From contig JAJJXM010000044.1 in the NCBI GenBank assembly GCA_024516155.1, forward strand, positions 124,001 to 188,000: DNA of 64,000 nucleotides, in the 5' to 3' direction. A model generated the notes under the pieces. The model was given only the letters and a program-made list of their open reading frames with translations. It was not told the origin of the DNA and did no database searches. This DNA comes from Pyronema omphalodes. Its lineage: Eukaryota; Ascomycota; Pezizomycetes; Pezizales; Pyronemataceae. This document shows positions 47,872 to 58,500 of this stretch, piece by piece (position 1 is the first letter of the stretch; every line of letters starts with the position of its first letter). The translations under genes and the position numbers were made by a program.

Positions 47872-49217
47872 AACGAGTTTGTTGTAGGAAAGGTGTTGGG
47901 AGCGGGGAGAATGTTAAAGATGAAGACAAGATTTAGTCGCGGTTAAATTCTCCAGAGGACCAGAGGGGGTTCAATTATGTTTTCGGGGTCGAATTGTGAC
48001 CAGACGCGACGTGGAGGTGGAGGTATACATGGAGGTTGTGGGATCTAGTGATGGGTAATGGAATTAACTGTGACTGTTCTCAACGGGTGCGAATTGGTGA
48101 TTCCATCACCCTTCACGCGGATGAACTCAGATTATTACGTACCCACGACGGTACATGGAGGTTGACGAATTTCTCTGAGGATTTTAAAATGTTATTAACA
48201 GAATGGGCTTGAATCTGGTAAAAATACGAGTATCCGTTTTCCTTTCTGTTGTAGCACGCCTAAGGCCTGGTGCCTAGGTGGTGAAGGTTGCTACACGTCT
48301 AGACTTATATGTCCTGCCTTGCTTGTTTCTGTGGTTGATACCATCAATCGATTACTTGTCTCTCTTCCTCCACCTCTACCTTCATCTTGTGGCCTTTGAC
48401 ACTCTCCACGATGTTTTACTCTTAGCCAAACTTTCAACTCTGGAAACGAAGACGCCAAGCCAGAGTCGCTCCTCGCAAATATATAAGCGAGCACGACGTC
48501 AGACATAGTTTATCACGGTTTCCGGGGCCGTTACACCCTATCCTGTCAGCCCTTATCACTTCCTTACGCGATTTTCTACACCTCCGTATACCAGCTACAG
48601 TTTCCCCTAGGGACTAAGTGGTATCTCTAAGGCGCTCTCGCCTTCCGATACCTACTACACCATTAAGTCACTACCGCGATCCATTACCCCATTCCCCCAT
48701 TCTCCATCTTCTCTCTTTTTCTAAATTTTTTACAGGACCGTTGACATTTCCAAGCGACCCAGCTCGTATCTACAGAACCGAATAACCTAAAACATCCAGA
48801 TGTTTCATTTTTCTTCCTTGAGCCATGTTTGCGGACGGGACGATGAAGTTTAACCGTCAGGCACCCCGCGAACCAGTCTATAAACGGTCAATCTCGTTAT
48901 GTGTGTTTCGTCTCTAGACTTTCCCCAGGTCGTCGACCAAGCATCGACTGGGCGGTAGTCGGTGGGGTTTTTACCTCTACCAGAGGGTATCCATAGTTGT
49001 TATTGCATCAATTATTATACTCACGGCGATCGCATGTTATAATGCGTCGTGCATCGGATGTGGGGTTAGGGGGGGTGTAAATGTTAATCCCCCATCTATG
49101 AAGCTCTCAGAAGCCCACATGCATGCAGGCATGCCCGAGACATAGGGCCAGCTACATATATACATACATTGGAAACCCCACTGGGTTCCTAGTGCAGCCC
49201 CGGAAATATGTGGGGGC

Positions 49218-49352
49218 GTTTATAACGGCGCTCCCGTCTCGGGATATACACGCAGATTTTCGGAGTTTGGATGGGATGCGGTGAGTAACGGGATACAGAT
49301 ATGTAACGGTTATAACGGCGTTCCCGTCTCGGGATACACACGCATATTTCTT
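49218..49352. repeat. Two-copy direct repeat, about 40-bp core
   Basis: ATAACGGCG, then C or T, then TCCCGTCTCGGGATA and ACACGCA occurs at about 49219-49258 and again at about 49312-49352, with a related tail (TTTGGATGGGAT versus GTTGGATGGTAT). The core contains a short palindrome CCCGTCTCGGG. Confidence 0.75.
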
Positions 49353-50430
49353 GGTGTTGGATGGTATGGGATTGGAATGTATGTACAATGTATGTATGTA
49401 TGTATGTATGTATATGTATGTGTATGTATGTAACGGAATGCTAATAATCCCTGAGAATCATGCTTAGGAGTTTGTGATATATCACATATGCGGCGTATAT
49501 ATGTAGGCGGTAGTCGGTATTCCATCTCCGTCTCCGTCTCCACACCGCAAAGTCCGCAACCAGAGGTGCAGGGCAAAGAAGCATAAGCAACATTGTCGAG
49601 ACTCAAGACCGAATCGCAGATTACAGGGTACAAGGCTCTAGACGCGTTAATCACGACAGTCGCAAAGCACATGTCATCTCTACCATACATCGGCATTCGC
49701 GTACCCTTGTGGAAACTGCACCGAGAAGTGGGAACTAAACACCGCGAACAGTATGGGAACCCCGGGCTCCCCGGGTTCCCAGGGTTCCCAAGGTTCCCGG
49801 GGCTTCGCTTCAATACCACGTGTTAAGCGGACTGTCGAAGGCTCCTATGTTCGGACATTGGGAATTGGTTCTGGTGAACAAGCAGGTAGGTCGCACGGTC
49901 CAGGAATGAGGATAACGGGAAACGTGGGATAGTGGATAGTGGATAATGAATTGGCGGGAGGCTCGTCGAAGACTGTCAAGGACCCTCAAAGACAGTTAAA
50001 GACCTTCAAGGAGTTAAACAAAAGAGTCGGCAGTCAGGGAGTCCGGGAGTCATAGAGTTAGGAAGCCAGGGAGTCAGGAAACCAGGGATTCAAGGGGTAT
50101 GGGAGTCAAGAAGTCGGGACATCAATTGACCAACGGGAAAAGGAAGCGATCAAGGATACGTACCGTGGATTTCATTCTCGAAAAATATCATAGAGTTCAT
50201 ATACTCAAACTAGGGATTCCTGGTATGTAGCTTTACTAACGAGTTCTCAGTGACGAATTCTTTCTAGACAGGGGATATCCGATATGTGTGTATAAAACAA
50301 GCTCGATTAGGAAACCGCGAAAGAAGGAAATAACCAACCTCGGAGCTCTTAGTATGGAAAACAAAAAAACATTCGAAAATCCTCCGAAACGAAACGAAAC
50401 TTGCCGAGGCATCCAGGAAGGGGAGGGGAA

Positions 50431-50452
50431 GGGGGGGGGGGGGGGGGGGGGG
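50431..50452. repeat. G22 homopolymer
   Basis: Uninterrupted run of 22 G, the longest G/C homopolymer here, preceded by GGGGAGGGGAA. Confidence 0.9.
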
Positions 50453-51067
50453 CGTTGGAAACATCCGTGTCTTGCGTCTTCTCCTCGGTGAAGGTGAATC
50501 AATTGCAAACATGTTTCAGCGACGAAACAAAACGAACGAAACGAACGCTCGAGAGCGCCGGTGACAGATGTTTTAGAATATACATTTGAGAAGTTTCATC
50601 GCAGTGCGTGCTCAAAAGTTGTTGTCGCTGTTGGTTAGGTAAGGACGGAACTCGGAATTCGTAAGTGGAAATCGGAATCGGCATTTATGGTTGATTATAG
50701 ATGATTGATGGTTAATAATTAATATTTTGGGTATGGTGACCATACTTTACTAAGAAGGGACCTACTAAGCCTTTTTGAAGTCTTGGTAATAGTGAGCACT
50801 GAGTAGGGCTGGCTATTTTCCACATAGATGGATACAATAGGTATAGTTGAAAATTGAGAAATTGAAATAGGTTCCTATGTAAAAGCACAACTATGTCTCT
50901 CATCTCTCGTCTCTCGCTCGTCTTTGTCTATGGCTCTAACACGGTATTCTCGCTTGACGACCTCACGGACTGGATCAGCTCTTGATTTTTACATTTTTAC
51001 TTCACTAGCTACTAGCTACTATCTATGGTACTAGCTGCTCTAAATCGGTACTGTATTCGGAGAGAGT

Positions 51068-51081
51068 GGGGGGGGGGGGGG
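51068..51081. repeat. G14 homopolymer
   Basis: Uninterrupted run of 14 G on the plus strand. Confidence 0.9.
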
Positions 51082-51664
51082 TTCAATGTTCAAAGTGTTT
51101 AGTGCTCAGTGTTTAGTGCTCGGACTTCACTACTTCTTGAATAGAATAGAGGGACAAAGTCACTGGAGTCTTACGACGCCATGGCCATCTATCCATGACT
51201 ATCCATGGTTCAGGACACGAAGACACGAAGACATCGGACACTGAGGGACAAAAATACTCAGGGACAACCAATACCGCCATTTTCATGTTTATGCAAATCA
51301 GCATGTATGTCACCGAAAAATGGAATATGTAAATTGTTCAGGGCTTGGGGAGTATGATAGTATCACAATACACGATTCAAATTCACTATGTATAAACGAC
51401 CATAACCTGAAAATCTAAAATACAGCACCTGTATCGACGTTTTTTGGAAAAAAAAAAAAAAAAGTAAAGCACCCCCACTGTAAACGGTACTTGATGGTTG
51501 ATATTTAACCCTGTCACTTTGGTATATACCCGTATGATATCGAGTCTCGAGTCTCGAGTATCTGCCACCTTGACACCTCGACACCTCGATCCCAATTCTA
51601 TCATATTCTATCATATTCTATCATAGTCTTAATCACAACTACTGTACAAGCATCCCGTAGCCTG

Positions 51665-51765
51665 GCGAAGCAATTCGGCAACCCAAACCCCCAAAACCCC
51701 AAACCCCAAAACCCCAAGACCCCAAACCCCAAAAAACCACAAAACCAAACCCCCAAAAAACCAAA
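51665..51765 (-). repeat. C4A3-4 repeats resembling ciliate telomere sequence
   Basis: Plus strand carries CCCCAAA, CCCCAAAA and CCCCCAAAAAA runs, so the minus strand reads GGGGTTTTGGGG-like. More than four G3+ runs with short loops give G-quadruplex potential. The similarity to ciliate telomeres is sequence coincidence; no telomere function is implied. Confidence 0.7.
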
Positions 51766-52003
51766 CGCATTTTCAACCCCCGAAAAAAAGGCCGCCGCAG
51801 TGACCAGTGACCAGTCATCACAGTTATTATAGTTTAGCGCAGGGGGACTATTCTGGTTCAGGAAGGGGTGTAGTGGTTAGTGGTTAGTGGTTAGTGGTTA
51901 GTGTTTTGATTGGTTGGTTGGTGCTTTGATTGGTTGGTTACCGGTAATTTGGAACCGCGAACGGGACTCTTTGTTTTATGGTGCACTGGTGCGAGGTGGT
52001 ATT

Positions 52004-52020
52004 GGGGGGGGGGGGGGGGG
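52004..52020. repeat. G17 homopolymer
   Basis: Uninterrupted run of 17 G on the plus strand, about 50 bp before the phased T-tract array. Confidence 0.9.
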
Positions 52021-52068
52021 TGGAAAGAAGAGAAGGATAGGATAGGGAAAGGATAGGAAAAGGTAATC

Positions 52069-52143
52069 GTTTTTTTTGAGTTTTTTTGAGTTTTTTTGAG
52101 TTTTTTTGAGTTTTTTTTGGGTTTTTTTGGGTTTTTTTGGGTT
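52069..52143. repeat. 10-bp T-tract array (TTTTTTTGAG/GGG)
   Basis: About seven units: four of TTTTTTTGAG then three of TTTTTTTGGG, nearly all 10 bp. It is a second array of A/T tracts phased with the helix turn, unrelated in sequence to that at 35430-35725. Confidence 0.9.
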
Positions 52144-52962
52144 AAGGATTCATTGATAGTGATAGTGATATATGATACCTGGTAACAAATATATGGTCAC
52201 GATAATAGATATGTAGATACAAAATATAGATATACCATAAGCAAGGCAATTGAAGAAAACCAAAAGAAACAAAGGTAGAGAGAGAGAGAGCAAGTTCGAA
52301 ATCACAAAAAAAACAAAAAAATACATAGCTTAATGATCTGATGCTACACTGCTACATGAACGGATTTTATCGATTATAGAATATTCTCTAGTATAGTTTA
52401 TAGCATCTCTATGTATATTTGGGGGATCATAAATGCGACTGTAAAGTTCTGTAAAGTTCTATAAAGTGCTATAAAGTTCCAGTATCCAAATGGAAATCAA
52501 AATCAAGATTGAGCTGGAGCTTGAGATTGAGATTTATCCAGCACTATACATATCCTATATAGACAAGCAACGAGGAAACTTCCAACTCCCCTTACCGGCT
52601 TAAAAGGAATCACCGTGTGATGAAGAAAGTTGAAGTTGAACAACGTGAACGAGCCAACACCCGGTACGCACCATGTACATATAGTCAGAATATATGGTAA
52701 CTGGTTGGCATACACGCATACAGCAATTCCCACACCCGCTCCATGAAATTAATTCCTAATGTACCAAAAGAGTCAGAGACTACATTCGAAGAGCTGATGA
52801 AGTCAGGTGGCTATGATACTTGTAATACTTATCAAATTCACGAGGAGGTAGAGTGAGAGGATGATACTAGCATTGTAGAATTTACTCTTATATATACACT
52901 GAGTCTGTGAGCTTGATTGTATTGGTATTGGTATTGGTATATATCAACTTATGCCTGCAGCT

Positions 52963-53123
<161 letters not shown>

Positions 53124-53431
53124 ATATGTCTGTCTATGTATCTATGTCTCTATCTATGTATCAACTCGGAAGTACATCAATCCATCACTTAATCACCAGC
53201 CCAATCCAATCCAATCCAATCCAATCCAGTCTACAATCCACAGTCTCCTACATCCTACATACTACATACCTGAAAAAAGCCATAAATAAATCCTGAATAA
53301 ACCAACCCAGCAATCAGAAATTAAAAACCAGAAAACAACAAGTCGGTGTATAATATTTTTCTTTCCTTCTTTCTTTCTTTTTTTTTTGTCCCGACTGCCA
53401 ATGGAATCCCCAGGCCGGATCTGGTTGCAAG

Positions 53432-53541
53432 ACATTGCAGACATTGCAGACATTGCAGACATTGCAGACATTGCAGACATTGCAGACATTCCAGACATTC
53501 CAGACATTCCAGACATTCCAGACATTCCAGACATTCCAGAC
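53432..53541. repeat. 9-bp minisatellite in two homogenised blocks
   Basis: Six copies of GACATTGCA followed by six copies of GACATTCCA, which differ at one base, then a degenerate GACATTTCA. There are no mixed copies inside either block. Because the unit is 9 bp it reads as DIA and DIP repeats, which is not evidence of coding. Confidence 0.95.
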
Positions 53542-54529
53542 ATTTCAAGACATCGTAACCATGGCAAGACACCGATATCGATATCGATAGCTTATTTCTC
53601 CCTTTTCCCCCTTTTCTCCCTATTTCTTCTGTTTTTTCAAAAAGAACACGGCATTATATAGATTAATCATTACATAAATGGGATGAGGATGTAGTTATAC
53701 TCCCTGAGTTGTTTTGTTGTTGTTTTGTTTTATAGTGTTTTGATGCCGATGACGATGATATCGCCCCGCCCCGCCCCGTACCGTCCATCTGGTCTGGTCT
53801 ATCTGTTCTTGTATGGTCTGGTCTATCTGGTCTTGTAAATCTATTATCTATAAACCCTCTCAACGGGATGCGAAAAATAACTAATAAGACTGACAAGCAG
53901 ATCTATAGTCTCTAGTCTGTCATCCGTGGCCCGTGATCCTACCGCGATCCTACCGTGTATATGGGTGCCGTGTGGGGGTTATATGTTTTTTTTTTGTTTT
54001 TTTGTTTTTGTTGTTGTTAGGCACTCTTATTGTTTTGTGTACTGTACTAAGATGTGATGTGATGTGATGTGATGTACACATACAAAACAAAACAAAAACA
54101 ACACAAAACAAAACAAAACAAAACAAAACAAAACAAAACACGGCAGGCAGGCAGGCAGGCGGGCAGGCACAAGAAGTAGGTGGTTCGGTTTATGTTTATG
54201 TTTATGTTTTGGGGTTTGGTTGTAATCTACTGCTTACTACACACCCCCGCCCCCATCCCACGCTGAACTACCGTCGACTACATACAAATCCGCCGATGAC
54301 TAACCTACAACCTACGACCTTCGACTTCCAATGTGAGCGAAATACACGCCCGAAAGTCATATGTTTTTGTTACTAAGGCGCTACAAGGCGTGGAAATTGA
54401 ACCACTGTCAAAGCTCGGTCTCAGTCGGGTGGTGTAAATCAGTCACAGTATTCTAGAGGCTGAAGGCTTCGGAGATGACCCCCCATCCCCCGTCTCTCTC
54501 TCTCTCTTTCTCTCTCTCCCTCTCTTTCT

Positions 54530-54645
54530 CCCCCCTCCGTCCCCCTCGTCCCCCCCCGTCCCCCTCGTCCCCCTCGTCCCCCTCGTCCCCCCCGTCCCCC
54601 TCGTCCCCCCCCGTCCCCTCGTCCCCCCCCGTCCCCCCGCCGCCC
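54530..54645. repeat. CCCCCTCGT / CCCCCCCGT minisatellite
   Basis: A C-rich tandem repeat of 9-11 bp, preceded by a (CT)n/(TCTC)n tract from about 54494. The minus strand is GGGGGACGAGG-like, with G-quadruplex potential. Confidence 0.85.
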
Positions 54646-54956
54646 CAAACACACCACAAGTCACAACCACAACCACAACCACAAAATGGCCTAACTATTT
54701 CACTATAAACAGAGCTGGGTCTATCTATGCCTTATTGAAAGCATACTATGTGTACACGGACAACTTACAGGTCTATGTACAGTAGTTAGTATGCTACCAT
54801 AGTCAGTAAGTTTCTCAGAATAAATCGACGGAAATAGTTGATCCTGCTCCTGCTCCTGCCTGCTCCGTGCAAAAAGTTTATTTGTAGAGAGCATACGTTA
54901 GCAGTTGCTACCTTTTTCTGGATTTGGGGGATGTGGCTGCGATGCTGTGTAGACAA

Positions 54957-54971
54957 CCCCCCCCCCCCCCC
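54957..54971. repeat. C15 homopolymer
   Basis: Uninterrupted run of 15 C followed by AACCCCCAG. Confidence 0.9.
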
Positions 54972-55934
54972 AACCCCCAGCCGTAGCCGTGGCTTTGAGC
55001 ACGAGCACACGGATAGACAGTAGGACATGCGTACCTTTGAGCACACGCTGGCAGCAGCTGCTCTGCTGCTCCCTCCTGAGGTACCGTAGGACAGATAGAA
55101 CACATGCATCGGTAAGACAGCGGTAGTTTTGAGCACGAGTGTCGGTTGCGGGACACACGCGGTCCCTCGCCTAGGCCGATCTGGCCTTTCGTTGGTCCCT
55201 ATGGGCGGGCGCTGCTGGTGGTGGCCGTGATGGATGTCCACTTGTCTCCCCGGGAGTAGCCTATTTTGATTTAGCGCAGGCAGCCTTCGGATCCTTGTAA
55301 ATCCCTGCAGGTCCAACTGCCACATCCCTGTTTCGCCTTTTCCGTCTGATTGGATGGTCCGTGCCGACTGGAAACTGGAAATAAACACAGAAGCCCGACT
55401 TTTTTGCCCGGGACACAGCAGTGACAGAGGAGGCAAAAGAGACCCAGCAAGAGAGAGACACACATCCGGCTTGGCGACAGACGACACCCACACCAACGTT
55501 GGCTTGGCGACAGGAGAATCCCACACGCACCCACACCAACCCGCCCTCCCACCACCCTCCCACACCACCTCCGAACAAATTCCAGATTCCCGGGCTCCTC
55601 CTTGGACTTTGCGGGCTGCTTGTCAGGACCCAGGTTCGTGATTTGGTTTAGGTTACCTTATCTACCGAATTCCGTTTTCGGTGTGCCAGTCCAACAATTT
55701 CAGATCCCATTTCACCCCATAACTATTTCGTGCACCCACACCCAAAATCATTTCCCATCAAACGCCCTTCTTAACACCCGCATCTCCCCCTCCAACTGTG
55801 ATCAGCATCAGAAGGCCAGAAAGGACAAAAAGAAGTTCGAGACCAGCAGTTACAGTCAAGTCAAGTCAAATCAACATCTACCTCATCATCATTCATTCAG
55901 CTTCAGTCAGTCAGTCAACACACGAACAGAGCCA

Positions 55935-55965
<31 letters not shown>

Positions 55966-55971
55966 TTCACA

Positions 55972-57169
55972 ATGTCGAATTATGAATCACCTTTACAGAG
56001 TCCGAAAAGCGACGGCCGCGCATTGAACTGGTATTTCTTAACCAGCTTCTCAGCACGCAACAAAGTTATTAACACAATTCCAGGGTATTAGATCACGTCA
56101 CAACGCACGAAGAAACCTATGGAGATATCTATCCTGCGCGTTTACCACTCCGCACCATCTTCACTCTCAACTGTCAAACCGGCGCCTCAAGCCCCAACAC
56201 CTTCCGCGGCGAGTTGATGAAGCTTCTATCCGACCTTCCAGCACAGCCTTGCACATTACCACCAATCTTCCTAACTTCGTTCATCAAGAAGTGCTTTCCA
56301 GCAGACTTTGCCTCTGTAGATTTCGACCAGGCATTAACAGCCCTTGACTACCTACGAGACTTGGACATGAGGAGGAAAAATGAGGTCGAGAAAGCTATGA
56401 AGGCCAAGGGACAACATGATACAAAGATTAAGCAGATGCAGAACCGTCTTCAGAGGTTAGATTTGTTATACGCAAAGGCTCTTGTTGGAATTCGTCGATT
56501 CGTACGTTGCTCCTCTCCCATGTTGGGAAGCTTTAACTAACAGCATCCTTATAGACATTAATCCACGAACTTTCCGCACCAAAATTCTCCCGTGTTCAAT
56601 GCTCCGCACTACTCAACACCCTCTACCCTCTAGAAGAAGAAGACATCAACCTTCACCTTACAGCGCCACAACTCAGCAAGCAACGCCAAGCACTCTGGGG
56701 TTACATCATCGGCGTTCAACAAAACGGTCCCGGAATCCTAGATGCAGTTAAAGGGCACAACGGTGGATGGAAACAGATTAGCGAAGTGATCCACGCATAC
56801 TGCAAGCTATCACTAGAGCTTATCCAGAAAGCCGAAGACATGACACGACCAATCAGCTATGGAAGCTTCCAATCCGATATTTCCATTGAGGAGCCCCAGA
56901 GCCCAAGAATCAGCACCAAAAGACGGGATTCAGATTCACGAAGCTCAGAGGGAGAATTTGAAGGCAGTGGAAGAAGATCCACACTTGACAAGCTAGTTAG
57001 AGGTTTACAGCTTGCTCAGAGATTCAGAAAAAAGAGCACAAGCAAACTTGGAAATAGCGAATGGAATAGTTCAAAGGGAAAGTTGTATCAGCCAGAGTTC
57101 AATAGCTCGCAAAAGGGGCTTTCGCAACAGGATTGGCAACACAGAGAAGAGGTTTCTATGTTTGCTTAA
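55972..57169 (+). CDS. Uncharacterised fungal protein, 363 aa
   Basis: I do not recognise it. Seen: exon 1 55972-56030, intron 56031-56083, exon 2 56084-56501, intron 56502-56554, exon 3 56555-57169. All splice sites are canonical and frames join (NW/VLDHVTTHEETYGD; IRRF/TLIHELSAPKF). Residues 20-270 appear helical and folded: ARLPLRTIFTLNCQTG, LPPIFLTSFIKKCFPADF, ALDYLRDLDMRRKNEVEKAM (a charged, coiled-coil-like helix), LWGYIIGVQQNGPGIL and VIHAYCKLSLELIQKAED. The C-terminus is Ser/Lys/Arg-rich, with RRDSDSRSSEGE and RFRKKSTSK typical of phosphorylation sites. It has no signal peptide or membrane segment, so it is probably cytosolic. It is an island of ordinary coding sequence inside a simple-repeat tract. 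Confidence 0.85.
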
Positions 57170-58500
57170 GAGTCTACCTCTAACCTCTAACCTACACACC
57201 TACGCTTGACGACATTTATGACATCACACACACAAAAACAAAACGGCTGCTGCATCAAAAAGTCTATGGATCTTTCTTATCATCACACACACACACACAC
57301 ACTCATCAGCTGTTTTTTTTTTCTTTTTCCTTTGTCTGTTTTATTTTTTTCTTATTATTTCTTTTGTTTTTTCATTTTGTTTTCTGTATCATTATCGGAT
57401 TTGGGAACTTGGGAGGCTTGCTTTGCTTTTTTTCATCTTTTTTATCGCTTTGTCTTTTCAGTTCAGTTCATTGTTTGTTTGTTTGTTTTTTTTATTGCTT
57501 GCTTGCTTTGCGTTGTGATCATTAGGAGTTGGATCTTTATTCGGCGTTTTTCTTTTATCGTTTTTTTTCTGCTTTTTTTCTGTTTGTGTTTTTTTTTATC
57601 ATCATCTCTTGGAGTTTTGAGGCGAAAATAACAACCGCTTTTTTTTTGCTTTCGTTGTATTTTTATTTGGATTTTTTTTTTTTTTGTATCATTAGTTTGG
57701 ATCGGATGGGATGGATGGGATGGATAACGGATAGGGATTGGATGGGATGGGGTGGGATTGGTAGGGGGAGGGGGAGGGGATAGCAAGGGAAGGGAAGGAG
57801 GATGGAGGGGGGATAGGAAGGGAATAAGAAGAAGAAATTAAAAATAAACTTTTTATTTTGCGTGTTGAAACGTAAAATATATGATCAAGATTCTCTTTTT
57901 TTTTTTCGTTGCTGGTGACTGGTGATTGGTGACTGGGGGTTATGGTATGGGTATGGGTATGTGTTTATGCTATGCTATGCTATGCTATGCTATCCTACAC
58001 AATCTAGAATCTAGAATTTACGATATCACGACGTTTATCAATGTTTATCGATATCTACGATTTTATCGACCTGATACCCATCCCATCCCATCCCATCCCT
58101 TACCTCACCCACCACCCCCCTCCACCCCTCCACCCACCCTCCCACCCCAACCCCCATATGATACCTATTTACCTGGCCCGATACCCTCAACCCTCGACTT
58201 GGTTAATCGATTGATCGATTGATCATACAAAGTGCAGGTGCAATGTGCAACGTGTCGGTATCGGTAGTGTTGTTGATACAGAGATTACAGACTGTAATTA
58301 ATTTTAACGGTTTATTTTGTATTTTGTAGGGTTGTAGGGTTGTAGGGTTGTAGGGTTGAAAGGGTTGAAAGGGTTGTAGGGTTGTACTCCCACTATCCAC
58401 AATTATCGCCACTCCCGATCCAAAACTATCGAGACTCGAGACTCGAGATGATGATATCAAATTCCTTAGGGTCCTTTCATAAATTCCTCAGGCTCCTCAG
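57170..58500. other. simple-sequence intergenic tract
   Basis: Contains (CA)n at 57282-57302, long T-rich stretches 57308-57690, GGGATGGGAT-type repeats 57695-57790, (TATGC)n near 57966-57992, (CATCC)n near 58080-58100, C-rich 58108-58160, and a (TTGTAGGG)n array. No credible gene. Confidence 0.7.
58318..58386 (+). repeat. (TTGTAGGG)n telomere-like degenerate array
   Basis: About eight units of 8-9 bp: GTAGGGTT four times, then GAAAGGGTT twice, then GTAGGGTT again. The unit resembles the fungal telomere repeat TTAGGG with two extra bases, but the array is far from any visible chromosome end. Confidence 0.85.

Noticed and set aside
53386..53661. ORF with DIA/DIP tripeptide repeats
   Set aside because: The 9-bp unit keeps all frames open on both strands; no flanking coding sequence or splice sites.
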